Positions 51,441-61,176 of a stretch of 64,000 nucleotides of DNA are shown piece after piece. The notes beneath the pieces are model-generated. The model saw only the letters and a list, made by a program, of their open reading frames with translations. It was not told the origin of the DNA and made no database searches. The first letter of the stretch is position 1. The number at the start of each line of letters is the position of its first letter. Location of the stretch: positions 2,046,001 to 2,110,000 of the forward strand of contig CBDAPU010000001.1 of the NCBI GenBank assembly GCA_965198875.1, written 5' to 3'. A program made the translations under genes and the position numbers. Source of the DNA: CBDAPU01 sp965198875 (GTDB lineage Bacteria; Pseudomonadota; Gammaproteobacteria; Eutrophobiales; Eutrophobiaceae).

Positions 51441-52643
51441 TTACCTGAAGCAGAGTTTGTCAATGACGGCCGTGCCCACACTGTCGCCCCAGACATTGAT
51501 GGTCGTTCTTATCCTGTCCAGGAACCAGTCAACGGCCAACAACAAACCAATACCTTCAAGGGGCAGGTTCACAGCGGTCAGGACAATCACCATGGTCACC
51601 AGCCCCGCCGAGGGAATGCCCGCGGCGCCAATGGCCGCCAGGGTGGCGGTGATGAAGATAACGATCTGATCGCTGGCCGACATGCTCATGCCGTAGGCCT
51701 GGGCGATGAACATCACGGCAATGGCTTCATAGAGGGCGGTACCGTCCATGTTCACCGTTGCGCCCAGCGGCAACACAAACTTCACTGAGCGTTTATCGAC
51801 CCCGGCGTTGATAGCGCATTCCATAGTGAGGGGCAAGGTGGCGGAAGAGCTGGCGGTGCCAAAGGCGGTAACCAGGGCTTTGGAGATGCTGAGAAAAAAC
51901 GCCCGCCCCCGTTTTGTCACAACAAACAAAATGCCAAGCAAAACGCAGAAATGAACAGTCAATCCCACGATCACGGCCAGCATATATTTCCCTACCGCCT
52001 TGATCTCCCCCCAGAATGCCTCCCCGCCACCGGTGCTACCCAGCTTGGCGGCGATGAGGGCAAAAATGCCTATGGGTGCAAAGTACATAACCCAGATAAC
52101 CAGCTTCATCATGATCTCATTTAACCCGTCAAAAAAATGCAGTACCGGTCGACCTCGCTCGCCAAGCGTGCTCAGGGCAACGGCGAACAACAATGAAAAG
52201 ACGATCACCTCCAGGAGCTTGTTGTTTGCAGCGGAGGCGATGATGTTCGAGCCGATTAATGAGCGAATGATCTCCACAAAACCGGTCTCCTGCTTGTTCG
52301 CCACCGTCTCGGGAATAACATCACTGACTTCCTGTATGCCGGCGCCGGGTTCTATGAGATTAACAACGACAAGACCTAAAAAGACGGCGATGCCCGTTGT
52401 GCAGAAGTAGTAAAAAACGGTGAACCCCCCCACCTTCTTTAACTGGCGTGGGTCGCCGATTGAGGCTATTCCGGTGATCACCGCGGCGATAATTAACGGG
52501 ACGATGAGCATTTTCAGGGCGTCCAGGAAAAAATCCCCCAGCCATCCTATGGACGCCATGGCATCGCCAAAAAACCAGCCACAGAACATCCCGGCCAATG
52601 CCGCAACCAGGATGGATAACATCAGCCAGTTCTCTTTATGCAT
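51441..52643 (-). CDS. Dicarboxylate/amino acid:cation symporter (DAACS family)
   Basis: 400 residues with about eight membrane helices and re-entrant loops. DAACS signatures are SSSATLPLTMEC (HP1), NMDGTALYEA (TM7), GIPSAGLV (HP2) and VDWFLDRIRTTINVWGDSVG (TM8). It imports C4-dicarboxylates or glutamate/aspartate with Na+ or H+; the substrate cannot be fixed from sequence. It lies between ppiD (converging) and fabI (same strand, upstream). Confidence 0.9.
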   Translation of the reverse strand: MHKENWLMLSILVAALAGMFCGWFFGDAMASIGWLGDFFLDALKMLIVPLIIAAVITGIASIGDPRQLKKVGGFTVFYYFCTTGIAVFLGLVVVNLIEPGAGIQEVSDVIPETVANKQETGFVEIIRSLIGSNIIASAANNKLLEVIVFSLLFAVALSTLGERGRPVLHFFDGLNEIMMKLVIWVMYFAPIGIFALIAAKLGSTGGGEAFWGEIKAVGKYMLAVIVGLTVHFCVLLGILFVVTKRGRAFFLSISKALVTAFGTASSSATLPLTMECAINAGVDKRSVKFVLPLGATVNMDGTALYEAIAVMFIAQAYGMSMSASDQIVIFITATLAAIGAAGIPSAGLVTMVIVLTAVNLPLEGIGLLLAVDWFLDRIRTTINVWGDSVGTAVIDKLCFR

Positions 52644-52663
52644 GGGCCTGGGCTAGATGCGGA

Positions 52664-53440
52664 TCACGTCACGCCAACGGTGTTATAGCCGCAGTCCACA
52701 TAGGTGATCTCCCCGGTAACGGCAGAGGCGAGATCTGAGCACAAAAATGCCGCCACATCTCCGACCTCTTCAATGGTGATGTTTCTTCTCAACGGCGAGA
52801 CCGCCTCCACGTGGTTAAGAAAACCCTTCAGCCCCTTAATACCCGATGCAGCAAGCGTCCTCACGGGGCCTGCTGAAATGGCGTTAACCCGGATCCCCTC
52901 CGGCCCCAGACTGGAGGCCATATAACGCACATTGGCCTCCAGGCTCGCTTTGGCCACACCCATGATGTTGTAATTGGGCATGGCCCTGACGGCGCCAATA
53001 TAGGTGAGGGTGAGCATAGCCGCATCACGACCCTGCATCATGGGACGTGCCGCAGCGCCCAGGGCGGAAAAACTATAGGCGCTAATATCATGGGCCATAA
53101 GAAAACCCGCTCTCGTGACGCCCTGCAGATAATTCCCTTCCAGTTGTTCTCTGGGGGCATAGGCGACGGAGTGAACGAGGATGTCCAGATGATCCCAATC
53201 ATCACGCAGATGATCGAACACCCCCTGTATGGCGTTATCATCGGCCACATCACAGGGCAGGGCGATGTCTGATCCCACATCGGCGGCGAACCTCTCCACG
53301 CGCTCGCGTAATTTATCGCTCTGGTAAGTAAAGGCGAGCTCGGCGCCTTCACGATACATGGATTTTGCAATCCCCCATGCTATGGAACGATTGCTGGCCA
53401 CGCCGACAATCAAGGCGCGCTTACCCGACAATAAACCCAT
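52664..53440 (-). CDS. fabI: Enoyl-[acyl-carrier-protein] reductase (NADH) FabI
   Basis: 258 residues, an SDR fold. The N-terminal NADH site reads VGVASNRSIAWGIA. Catalytic residues are Y147 and the Y-x6-K set Y157/K164 (NYNIMGVAK), as in E. coli FabI (Y146, Y156, K163). It performs the last reduction of each fatty acid elongation cycle and is the triclosan target. Confidence 0.96.
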   Translation of the reverse strand: MGLLSGKRALIVGVASNRSIAWGIAKSMYREGAELAFTYQSDKLRERVERFAADVGSDIALPCDVADDNAIQGVFDHLRDDWDHLDILVHSVAYAPREQLEGNYLQGVTRAGFLMAHDISAYSFSALGAAARPMMQGRDAAMLTLTYIGAVRAMPNYNIMGVAKASLEANVRYMASSLGPEGIRVNAISAGPVRTLAASGIKGLKGFLNHVEAVSPLRRNITIEEVGDVAAFLCSDLASAVTGEITYVDCGYNTVGVT

Positions 53441-53654
53441 GATTTACTCCCATCTGTGCAAACGGCTATTCTGACATGGGTTATGATGTTTGTCATGGCG
53501 CTTGCACCTGTCTCAAGATGAGAGCCTTCTTCTTTGCAGGGCGTCGCTCTTTTTGATGGGCGGCAGCTTCCAGGAAGCCCGGGCGCTTCTGGGCGGCGGA
53601 AAACCGCCATGTTAAGGCAGGTTCCTGTTCAGCCTTGCGTGGATTGAGAGCTAC

Positions 53655-54515
53655 CTAATCTCTCACATCAAAGGCGTCCCGTAGGCCATCACCCAGAAAG
53701 TTAAGTGAGAAGAGGGTCAGGGAAAGTATGCATGCAGGAAACAACAGCAACCACGGATACTCTTCCATGGTCTCAACCCCGTAGGCAATTAACACCCCCC
53801 AGGAACTCTGCGGCGGTTGAACCCCCAGCCCTAAAAAACTCAAAAAGGACTCCAGTAAAATCACATTCGGCACGGTCAAGGTGGCGTAGACGATCACCGG
53901 GCCGGTGATATTCGGGATGATATGTTTGAAAATGATGTGAAATTTTGACAGACCAAAACCCCTGGCGGCTTCAACAAAGTCCTGTTGTTTTACATGCAGC
54001 ACCTGGCCGCGCACAATACGGGCCATGACCAGCCACTCAACCGCACCGATGGCCAGGAATAACAACCATATATTCCGACCGAAGGCCACCATCAGGAGAA
54101 TGATGAAGATGGTGAAAGGCAATGCGTAGAGGATATCGACGATACGCATCATTGTATTATCGATACGACCGCCGAAATAACCGGCGCTCGCCCCCCAGAG
54201 CACACCAATGATCAGGGACACCGAGGTGGCGATAAAACCCACCGCCAATGAGATCCGGCTACCATAGATGATCCTCGTCAGCATATCGCGGCCAAACAGA
54301 TCACTGCCCAGCCAATGTTGAGACGATGGCGGGGTGGCGCCCACATCAAGATTTTGCTCGGCGTATGAATAGGGACTTAGAAAGGGTGCGCCAAGTGAGA
54401 TGAGAATGATGAGCGATAGCACGACTAAACCCGACATGGCGGCTTTATTTTTTCTCAAACGCCGCCAGGCGTCATGCCAGGTGGATGTGTTCGCCGTGCT
54501 GAAGGTGTTATCCAT
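53655..54515 (-). CDS. oppC: Peptide ABC transporter permease (OppC/DppC type)
   Basis: 286 residues from the ATG at 54515, which overlaps the oppB stop by 8 bases; 54527 is an alternative. It has an N-terminal OppC_N segment (WRRLRKNKAAMSGLVVLSLI), the periplasmic HWLGSDLFGRDMLTRIIYGSR block, several membrane helices and the EAA loop (EAARGFGLSKFHIIFKHIIPN). It is the inner-membrane half-channel of an oligopeptide importer. Third gene of a minus-strand A-B-C set without ATPase genes. Confidence 0.93.
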   Translation of the reverse strand: MDNTFSTANTSTWHDAWRRLRKNKAAMSGLVVLSLIILISLGAPFLSPYSYAEQNLDVGATPPSSQHWLGSDLFGRDMLTRIIYGSRISLAVGFIATSVSLIIGVLWGASAGYFGGRIDNTMMRIVDILYALPFTIFIILLMVAFGRNIWLLFLAIGAVEWLVMARIVRGQVLHVKQQDFVEAARGFGLSKFHIIFKHIIPNITGPVIVYATLTVPNVILLESFLSFLGLGVQPPQSSWGVLIAYGVETMEEYPWLLLFPACILSLTLFSLNFLGDGLRDAFDVRD

Positions 54516-55440
54516 TGACCGTCTCATCACGGACCTTCGGATTGAGAGAGGCGATAACAACATCGGCGATGAGGTTGAAGGTGATGATCAAGGTGGCGAA
54601 AAACAGGGTCGTCCCCAGGATCAAGGTGTAGTCTCTGTTAAATGCGCCCTGTACGAAATACCGCCCGAGGCCCGGTATTTGAAAAATGCTCTCCACCACG
54701 AAAGAGCCGCTGAGTAGCCCGGCCAGGGCCGGCCCCATAAACGAGACCACGGGCAACAGGCCAATCCGCATCCCATGACGAAAAATAATAATATGCTCTG
54801 CGAGACCTTTGGCCCTGGCCGTGCGAATGAAATCCCGGGACAGGGTCTCGATCATGCCTGCACGGCTGAGACGAGCAAGATAGGCGGCATAGATTGCGCC
54901 CAATGTGACGGAGGGCAATACCTTGTCCCCAAAAATGAGTCCCCAACCGGCAACCGGCAGCCATTCAAGCGTGATAGCAAACATCAATACCAGTAACGGG
55001 CCGAGCACATAAGACGGCAGGCAGATCCCGATCATGGCAAACGACATGGGGATGTAGTCCTGGGCGGTATTGGGTTTGAGTGCGGCGATAACACCGCTAC
55101 CGATCCCAACGAGCAGTGCAAAGGCAAGGGCATAACAACCCAACTCAAAGGTAACGGGAAAGCCGGCGGCGATGATCTCATTCACCGATCTGCCCGGGTA
55201 TTTGAAAGAAGGCCCCAGATCCCCCTGCAGGGCGTTTTTGATATAATCATAAAACTGCATGTAGATCGGTTGATCCAGTTTGTATCGCTCGTTGAGCTGT
55301 TGCAAAATCTCCGGCGGAACGGCTTTTTCCTCATCGAAAGGCCCGCCGGGCGCGGCGTGGATGAGGGCAAAGGTGATGGCGGTGACGATGAACAGGGTCG
55401 GTATCGCTTGCAGGATCCGTTTTAGAATAAACTTAAACAT
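54508..55440 (-). CDS. oppB: Peptide ABC transporter permease (OppB/DppB type)
   Basis: 310 residues with six membrane helices. It starts FKFILKRILQAIPTLFIVTAITFALIHAAPGGPF, typical of OppB, and its EAA loop reads RTARAKGLAEHIIIFRHGMR. It pairs with the OppC-type permease downstream. It begins 8 bases after the substrate-binding protein gene. Confidence 0.93.
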   Translation of the reverse strand: MFKFILKRILQAIPTLFIVTAITFALIHAAPGGPFDEEKAVPPEILQQLNERYKLDQPIYMQFYDYIKNALQGDLGPSFKYPGRSVNEIIAAGFPVTFELGCYALAFALLVGIGSGVIAALKPNTAQDYIPMSFAMIGICLPSYVLGPLLVLMFAITLEWLPVAGWGLIFGDKVLPSVTLGAIYAAYLARLSRAGMIETLSRDFIRTARAKGLAEHIIIFRHGMRIGLLPVVSFMGPALAGLLSGSFVVESIFQIPGLGRYFVQGAFNRDYTLILGTTLFFATLIITFNLIADVVIASLNPKVRDETVNG

Positions 55441-55448
55441 GGATGGTG

Positions 55449-57092
55449 TTATTGATCCGCCCCGGAAGATAGCGAGAGGTATTGATAAGGGTGATGATCC
55501 AGGATGTTTGCGTGCCAGCCTTTCACATCGGGCGATAGCAGAAAGTTTCTCGTATAAATATAGATGGGGATCAACGGCAACTCTTCCATCAATAACGCCT
55601 CGGCCTGCTGAAAAATAGCAAAACGGGATGGCTGATCTTGCGTGCTGGCCGCCGCCCTTAACAGCGCATCATATCGGGCATTGCTCCAGCCCGTGCGGTT
55701 GTTGCCGTTATCTGACATAAACAGCTCCAGGAAGGTATTGGGATCGAGATAGTCCCCAATCCAGGCCGCCCTGGCTATCTGGTAGTTCAATGTTCTCTGG
55801 CTGTCCAGATAGACTTTCCAGTCCTGATTTTCCAGGGCGATGTGAATGTTGAGCGCTTTTTTCCACATCTCCTGTATGGCGATGGCGATCTTTCTATGGC
55901 CTTCGCTGGTATTGTAGAGCAGTGTGAGTGTGGGAAAGCCATCCCCATTGGGATAACCCGCCTCGGCCAGTAAGCGCCGCGCTTTTTCAATATCATAAGA
56001 CACCTTCGCCTCGGCGGTATAGCCGTTGATGTTCGGCGGTGTGAAGTTGTAAGCGGCGAGCTGCCCGCCTTTCGTTATTTTGCTCACGATGTCTTCACGG
56101 TTGATGGACATGGCCAGCGCTTTCCTCACCCGCACATCGTCCAGGGGCGGCGCCGTCACGTTCAAACAATAATAATAAGAGCCCAGGTAAGGTGCGCTCA
56201 CATACTCATTCGTGCCTTTGCTTTTATATGTGGCGATTTTCTCTGAGGGGATGCTGTTGGTGATGTGTAGTTGTTTTGCCCGAAACATATGCTCTTCCGT
56301 ATTAACATTCTCGATGGGATAGAAATTGATTTTTCTTAGTTTGACTTGATCCGCATCCCAATAAAGGGGGTTCTTTTTAACCGATATGATTCGGTTCATT
56401 GTCCATTCATCCAGCACGAAGGGGCCGTTACCGATGAAGTTTCCAGGGCGCGTCCATTTCGTGCCTCTTTCATCTATTCTCCCGAATTGTTTAATCGTGC
56501 TAATGTGGACGGGGAAATAACTGTAGTGATCCAGGAGCTGTAAAAAGAACGGTGTGGGCCGGGTTAGACGCACTTGCAGTGTTCGCTCATCGAGCGCCTT
56601 AACACCCACTTCTGCGAAGTCCTTGATGTTACCGTTGAAAAATGCCTCGGCGTTTTCTATGTAAAACAACATGTAGGCATATTGGTTTGCAAGCGCCGGT
56701 AACAGGGCGCGGCGCCAGGAGTTGACGAAATCCTGGGCGGTGAGCTTATCGCCGTTCGACCACCTGGCCTCTTCCCGGATATGGAAGACATAGCGCCTGC
56801 CGTCCTCCGAGACAGTCCATGATGTGGCTACCGCCGGCTCAATACGCAGATCAACCGGGCGCTTTCCAACCAACCCCTCGCTTAATGCGCTGATGATACG
56901 ATGCTCAGGGACGCCGGTGACGATATGCGGGTCTAGATCCTGGGGCTCGGTGCCGTTGCCCAGATGCAGGATCTGCCCCCGGGTGCCGGATTCAACATGC
57001 GTATCAACATCAACGCCACAGCCACAGAGAAGCAGGATGAGTATAAAGAAGATACATAAATAACGTGCCCCGGATGTGGTGAAGTGCGTCAT
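55449..57092 (-). CDS. oppA: Oligopeptide-binding lipoprotein (OppA, SBP family 5)
   Basis: 547 residues. The lipobox LLCGC puts the lipidated Cys at residue 25, unlike soluble E. coli OppA. SBP-5 features follow: LHLGNGTEPQDLDPHIVTG near the N-terminus, RYVFHIREEARWSNGD, and DYLDPNTFLELFMSDNGNNRTGWSN near the C-terminus, close to OppA of enterobacteria. It captures peptides in the periplasm for OppBC. Divergent from the yejB-type gene across a 112-base gap. Confidence 0.92.
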   Translation of the reverse strand: MTHFTTSGARYLCIFFILILLLCGCGVDVDTHVESGTRGQILHLGNGTEPQDLDPHIVTGVPEHRIISALSEGLVGKRPVDLRIEPAVATSWTVSEDGRRYVFHIREEARWSNGDKLTAQDFVNSWRRALLPALANQYAYMLFYIENAEAFFNGNIKDFAEVGVKALDERTLQVRLTRPTPFFLQLLDHYSYFPVHISTIKQFGRIDERGTKWTRPGNFIGNGPFVLDEWTMNRIISVKKNPLYWDADQVKLRKINFYPIENVNTEEHMFRAKQLHITNSIPSEKIATYKSKGTNEYVSAPYLGSYYYCLNVTAPPLDDVRVRKALAMSINREDIVSKITKGGQLAAYNFTPPNINGYTAEAKVSYDIEKARRLLAEAGYPNGDGFPTLTLLYNTSEGHRKIAIAIQEMWKKALNIHIALENQDWKVYLDSQRTLNYQIARAAWIGDYLDPNTFLELFMSDNGNNRTGWSNARYDALLRAAASTQDQPSRFAIFQQAEALLMEELPLIPIYIYTRNFLLSPDVKGWHANILDHHPYQYLSLSSGADQ

Positions 57093-57204
57093 CGGGGCGA
57101 GGCGGTGCAGGCTGAACTAAACACAATCACCTCAATGACATATAATTCATCCACAGATGTCTACTCCAACAACCCATAGCCCGATCAGCATAACAAGATA
57201 GATC

Positions 57205-58236
57205 ATGACAACGTATTTTATACGGCGCTTTTTATTGATTATACCCACTTTTATTGGCGTCACCATGCTGGTGTTTGTGATCACCCGCATGGTGCCTGGT
57301 GGTCCGGTTGAGCGGATCTTGACCGATATCCAGATAGCCGGCGGCGAGCAGCGCGCTACAGGTTCGGCAGGTGGCGTCATCGCCGGCAGCACCTTGTCCG
57401 AGGCACAACTGGCGCAGCTACGGGAATACTACGGGTTTGATAAACCGGTGCTCATCAGTTACCTCACCTGGCTTGGAGAAGTGGCGCAACTGAACCTGGG
57501 TAAATCCACCCGCTACAGCGAGCCGGTCTGGCAGACCATAAAAGAGCGGCTGCCCGTGTCCATTTTCTACGGCGTCTGGACCGTGATCATCACCTATGCC
57601 GTGTGTATTCCCTTAGGGATGGTGAAGGCCGTAAAACATAACACGGCGATCGATAATGCGTCATCGATCATGGTGTTTATCGGCTATGCCATACCCAATT
57701 ACATCGTCGCCATCATCATGTTGATCCTCTTTGCCTCTGTCTGGGAGATCTTTCCACTGGGCGGGTTCGTCAGTGATGATTTTGATGATTTAAGTACGGC
57801 GGATAAGGTTTTAGACATCGCCCACCATGCCATCTTGCCTCTGATCGCCTATCTGGCCGGCAGTTTTGCGGTGATGACGTTTATGATGAAAAACGCCCTG
57901 ATGGATAACCTGGCGGCGGATTACGTGCGTACCGCTATGGCAAAAGGCCTGGCGTTTAAGCAGGCGGTATTCAAACACGCATTTCGTAACAGCCTTATCC
58001 CGATAGCGACCAATTTCGGCCAGACCATCGGTCTTTTTATCACCGGCTCTTTTCTGATTGAAAAAGTATTTAATATAAACGGCATTGGCCTGCTGGGTTT
58101 TGAATCGCTGGTTGAAAGAGATTATCCCGTGGTGATGGGGATATTGGTGATCTCATCGATGCTGTATTTACTGGGTAACATCCTCTCCGATATTTGTGTG
58201 GCGCTGGTTGATCCGCGGGTAAAGTTTGGGGCCTGA
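57205..58236 (+). CDS. yejB: Peptide ABC transporter permease (YejB type)
   Basis: 343 residues. MTTYFIRRFLLIIPTFIGVTMLVFVITRMVPGGPVE opens a YejB-like permease, with the typical insertion GGVIAGSTLSEAQLAQLREYYGFDKP and EAA loop RTAMAKGLAFKQAVFKHAFRN. YejABEF systems import peptides, and in E. coli microcin C. Its TGA overlaps the next ATG by one base. Confidence 0.92.
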   Translation: MTTYFIRRFLLIIPTFIGVTMLVFVITRMVPGGPVERILTDIQIAGGEQRATGSAGGVIAGSTLSEAQLAQLREYYGFDKPVLISYLTWLGEVAQLNLGKSTRYSEPVWQTIKERLPVSIFYGVWTVIITYAVCIPLGMVKAVKHNTAIDNASSIMVFIGYAIPNYIVAIIMLILFASVWEIFPLGGFVSDDFDDLSTADKVLDIAHHAILPLIAYLAGSFAVMTFMMKNALMDNLAADYVRTAMAKGLAFKQAVFKHAFRNSLIPIATNFGQTIGLFITGSFLIEKVFNINGIGLLGFESLVERDYPVVMGILVISSMLYLLGNILSDICVALVDPRVKFGA

Positions 58237-59285
58237 TGATGACGCCGCTCAACCCGTTGACGGTGAAGAAACTCAAACGCTTTCAATCCATCCGCCGTGG
58301 TTACTGGTCGGCGATTATCCTGTTTGTGTTGTTGTCGCTATCGTTGTTCACGGAGCTCCTGGTGAATAATCGCGCCTTGCTGGTGCATTATGAGGGTGAG
58401 TATTACTTCCCCACCTACGGCGCCATTATGCCGGGGCAGGCCCTGGGTCTTGGCTATCAATATGAAACCAACTATCGGGAGTTAAAACAACACTACGCAC
58501 GGCAAGGCGCCGGTAACTGGGTGATACTGCCACCGGTGCCTTACAGCCCCTATGAAAATAACCTGATAGAGGGCGCCTATCCGCCTTACCCGCCGTCTAT
58601 CGCCAGGCAACACTACCTGGGCACGGATACCACCGGACGGGATGTCCTGGCGCGGCTGGCATACGGGTTTCGCATTGCGATTGTATTCTCGCTGATTTTA
58701 TTGCTGTGCAATTACACCATCGGCGTCACGTTGGGTTGTCTGATGGGTTATTGGGGCGGCTGGTTTGATCTGCTGTTTCAGCGCATTATCGAGATCTGGT
58801 CAAACATCCCGTTTCTCTATGTGATCATGATCATCTCCTCCATCATCCTGCCCAACTTCTGGACGCTGATAGCGGTGATGGTATTCTTCGGCTGGATGGG
58901 TATGACCTGGTATATGCGTACCGCCACCTACAGGGAAAAAGAACGGGATTATGTGCTGGCGGCGAAAGCCACAGGGGCCTCCACCGGCCGTATTATTTTT
59001 CATCATATCCTGCCGAACTCGGTCTCGATTATGATCACCTTTATTCCCTTCTCTATCGCCGGCGGGATCACGGCATTGACCGCGCTGGACTATTTGGGCT
59101 TTGGCCTGCCGCCACCGACGCCGAGTTGGGGAGAGTTATTACAGCAAGGCACGGCCAATATCCATGCCCATTGGATCGTCACCTCCGTTGTGACGGCATT
59201 ATGCGTGTTGTTGACTATGGTCACCTTCATTGGTGAGGCCATCCGTGAGGCATTTGATCCGAAAAAACACACCACTTACGTATAG
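58236..59285 (+). CDS. yejE: Peptide ABC transporter permease (YejE type)
   Basis: 349 residues. An N-terminal helix is followed by the long periplasmic segment typical of YejE (AELLVNNRALLVHYEGEYYFP-like, then HYLGTDTTGRDVLARLAYGFR), further membrane helices, and EAA loop LAAKATGASTGRIIFHHILPN. Partner of YejB. The binding-protein gene starts 10 bases after its stop. Confidence 0.92.
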   Translation: MMTPLNPLTVKKLKRFQSIRRGYWSAIILFVLLSLSLFTELLVNNRALLVHYEGEYYFPTYGAIMPGQALGLGYQYETNYRELKQHYARQGAGNWVILPPVPYSPYENNLIEGAYPPYPPSIARQHYLGTDTTGRDVLARLAYGFRIAIVFSLILLLCNYTIGVTLGCLMGYWGGWFDLLFQRIIEIWSNIPFLYVIMIISSIILPNFWTLIAVMVFFGWMGMTWYMRTATYREKERDYVLAAKATGASTGRIIFHHILPNSVSIMITFIPFSIAGGITALTALDYLGFGLPPPTPSWGELLQQGTANIHAHWIVTSVVTALCVLLTMVTFIGEAIREAFDPKKHTTYV

Positions 59286-59295
59286 AGGTATGAAG

Positions 59296-61176
59296 ATGAG
59301 AAAAAAAACCCGCCCGTTATTTCCCTTTATCGCCGCTTCACTGTTGCTGTTAGGCGCATGTGGTTCAGATGATGGTGATAAAGACAAGCCCCAACAGGGC
59401 GATGCGGCTACCGAGCAAGCGCTTGCACCTTACCCTGTCTCGCCCTTGCCGGAGGGGCTGGTGTGGGAGACGAACAATGCCGATCCGATTTTCGCCTCAG
59501 AGAAGGCGATAAAAGGCGGCACGTTACGCACGTTCATGCTGAGTTTCCCGCTGACCTTACGCAATGTGGGACCGGACTCAAACGGCTCTTTTCGCAGCAA
59601 CATCGACGGCAACCAACTGTCGTTGACCGCATTCCATCCCAATACACTCAACATCATTCCACAGCTTGCAACTCACTGGGCCTATGGCGAGGACGGCAAA
59701 ACCATTTATTACCGGCTGGACCCGGCTGCACGCTGGTCCGATGGCGGAGGAGTCACGGCGGATGATTATCTGTTTGCGCTGGAGTTCATGCGCTCTGAAC
59801 ATATCGTTGCGCCCTGGTATAACAACCACTACAGCAACGAAATCATTGATGTGAAAAAATATGACGACTACACCATCAGCGTCACCGGCGCAAATCCAAA
59901 GCCCAAAACCGACATGCACTATTACTATGGCCTGTCACCCATCCCCCGGCATTTTCATACACTCGATGAGAGCTGGGTAACGGATTACAACTGGCGGGTG
60001 CAACCGAATGTGGGGCCATATCAGATCAGCCGGGTGAATAAGGGCAAGTCTATCGAGTTCGAGCGCAAGCAGGACTGGTGGGCGCGGGATCGTAAGTACT
60101 TCAAGCATCGTTTTAATGTTGATAAAGTCAGGTTTACCGTTATCCGTGATCTGGAAACGGCATTCAGGCATTTCCTCAAAGGCGAGCTGGATACGTTTGG
60201 CATGGTTGATCCCAAGTTCTGGCATGAACGCAGCAAACATCACCTGTTTGAGGATGGCTATATTCATCGGATCTGGTTCTACAATGATGCGCCGCAGCCT
60301 TCTTATGGTTTATTCCTAAACCAGGACAACGCCTTGCTGGCGGATAGAAATATTCGTTATGCCATTGCCCATGCCGTGAACATGGATAAATTGCTGAACC
60401 ATGTTCTGCGCGGTGATTATTTGCGCTTGCACAATATCCATACCGGTTATGGCGAGTACACCAATACCGCTATCCGGGCGCGGGCATTTGATCTGGATAA
60501 AGTGGATGCGTATTTAACCGCCGCAGGCTGGCGAGAACGTGGCGCCGACGGGATCCGTGTGCGGGATGGCGCAAGCCTGTCGTTTACCATCACCTATGGC
60601 GTGCCTGATCATACTGATCGTTTAATCCTGCTAAAAGAAGAGGCGAAAAAAGCCGGCATAGAGTTTAAGCTGGAATTACTGGACAGCTCGGCGGCATTCA
60701 AGAAGATCCTGGAGAAAAAACATGACATTGCCTGGATGGGGTGGAGCACCGGTTTAAGGCCGGCATACTGGCAACACTTCCATTCGGACAATGCCCATAA
60801 AACCCAGACGAACAACATCACCAATACAGATCTGCCTGAGTTGGACGCGATGATCATGGCCTATCGCAGCGCCGTTGATGAGGCCGATCGCATTCGCCTG
60901 GCCAGGGACATCCAGCAGATGATCGATGAGCAGGGGATGTATGTTCCCACCTACATGGCGCCGTATGCACGCTCTGCTTTTTGGGCCTGGGTCATTTTGC
61001 CAGAGTTCTACGGCACAAAATCGTCACTATCGCTGTTTAATCCCTTTGGCGCCAGTGGCAGTGGCGGTTTATTCTGGCTCGATGAGGTGAAGCGGGGATC
61101 CATGGAGAAGGCGAGGAAGTCCGGAGAGAGATTTGCCCCCGTCGTTATCAAAGATACCACCTATCAGGTTTTTTAA
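59296..61176 (+). CDS. Peptide-binding lipoprotein (YejA-like, SBP family 5)
   Basis: 626 residues from the ATG at 59296, chosen because GAGG then lies 7 bases upstream. The lipobox LLLGAC gives lipidated Cys21. The family-5 core includes GGTLRTFMLSFP, IIPQLATHWAYGEDGKTIYYRLDPAARWSDG and VGPYQI. Closest in layout to YejA. Unusual in lying third, between the permeases and the ATPases. Its TAA overlaps the next ATG. Confidence 0.9.
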   Translation: MRKKTRPLFPFIAASLLLLGACGSDDGDKDKPQQGDAATEQALAPYPVSPLPEGLVWETNNADPIFASEKAIKGGTLRTFMLSFPLTLRNVGPDSNGSFRSNIDGNQLSLTAFHPNTLNIIPQLATHWAYGEDGKTIYYRLDPAARWSDGGGVTADDYLFALEFMRSEHIVAPWYNNHYSNEIIDVKKYDDYTISVTGANPKPKTDMHYYYGLSPIPRHFHTLDESWVTDYNWRVQPNVGPYQISRVNKGKSIEFERKQDWWARDRKYFKHRFNVDKVRFTVIRDLETAFRHFLKGELDTFGMVDPKFWHERSKHHLFEDGYIHRIWFYNDAPQPSYGLFLNQDNALLADRNIRYAIAHAVNMDKLLNHVLRGDYLRLHNIHTGYGEYTNTAIRARAFDLDKVDAYLTAAGWRERGADGIRVRDGASLSFTITYGVPDHTDRLILLKEEAKKAGIEFKLELLDSSAAFKKILEKKHDIAWMGWSTGLRPAYWQHFHSDNAHKTQTNNITNTDLPELDAMIMAYRSAVDEADRIRLARDIQQMIDEQGMYVPTYMAPYARSAFWAWVILPEFYGTKSSLSLFNPFGASGSGGLFWLDEVKRGSMEKARKSGERFAPVVIKDTTYQVF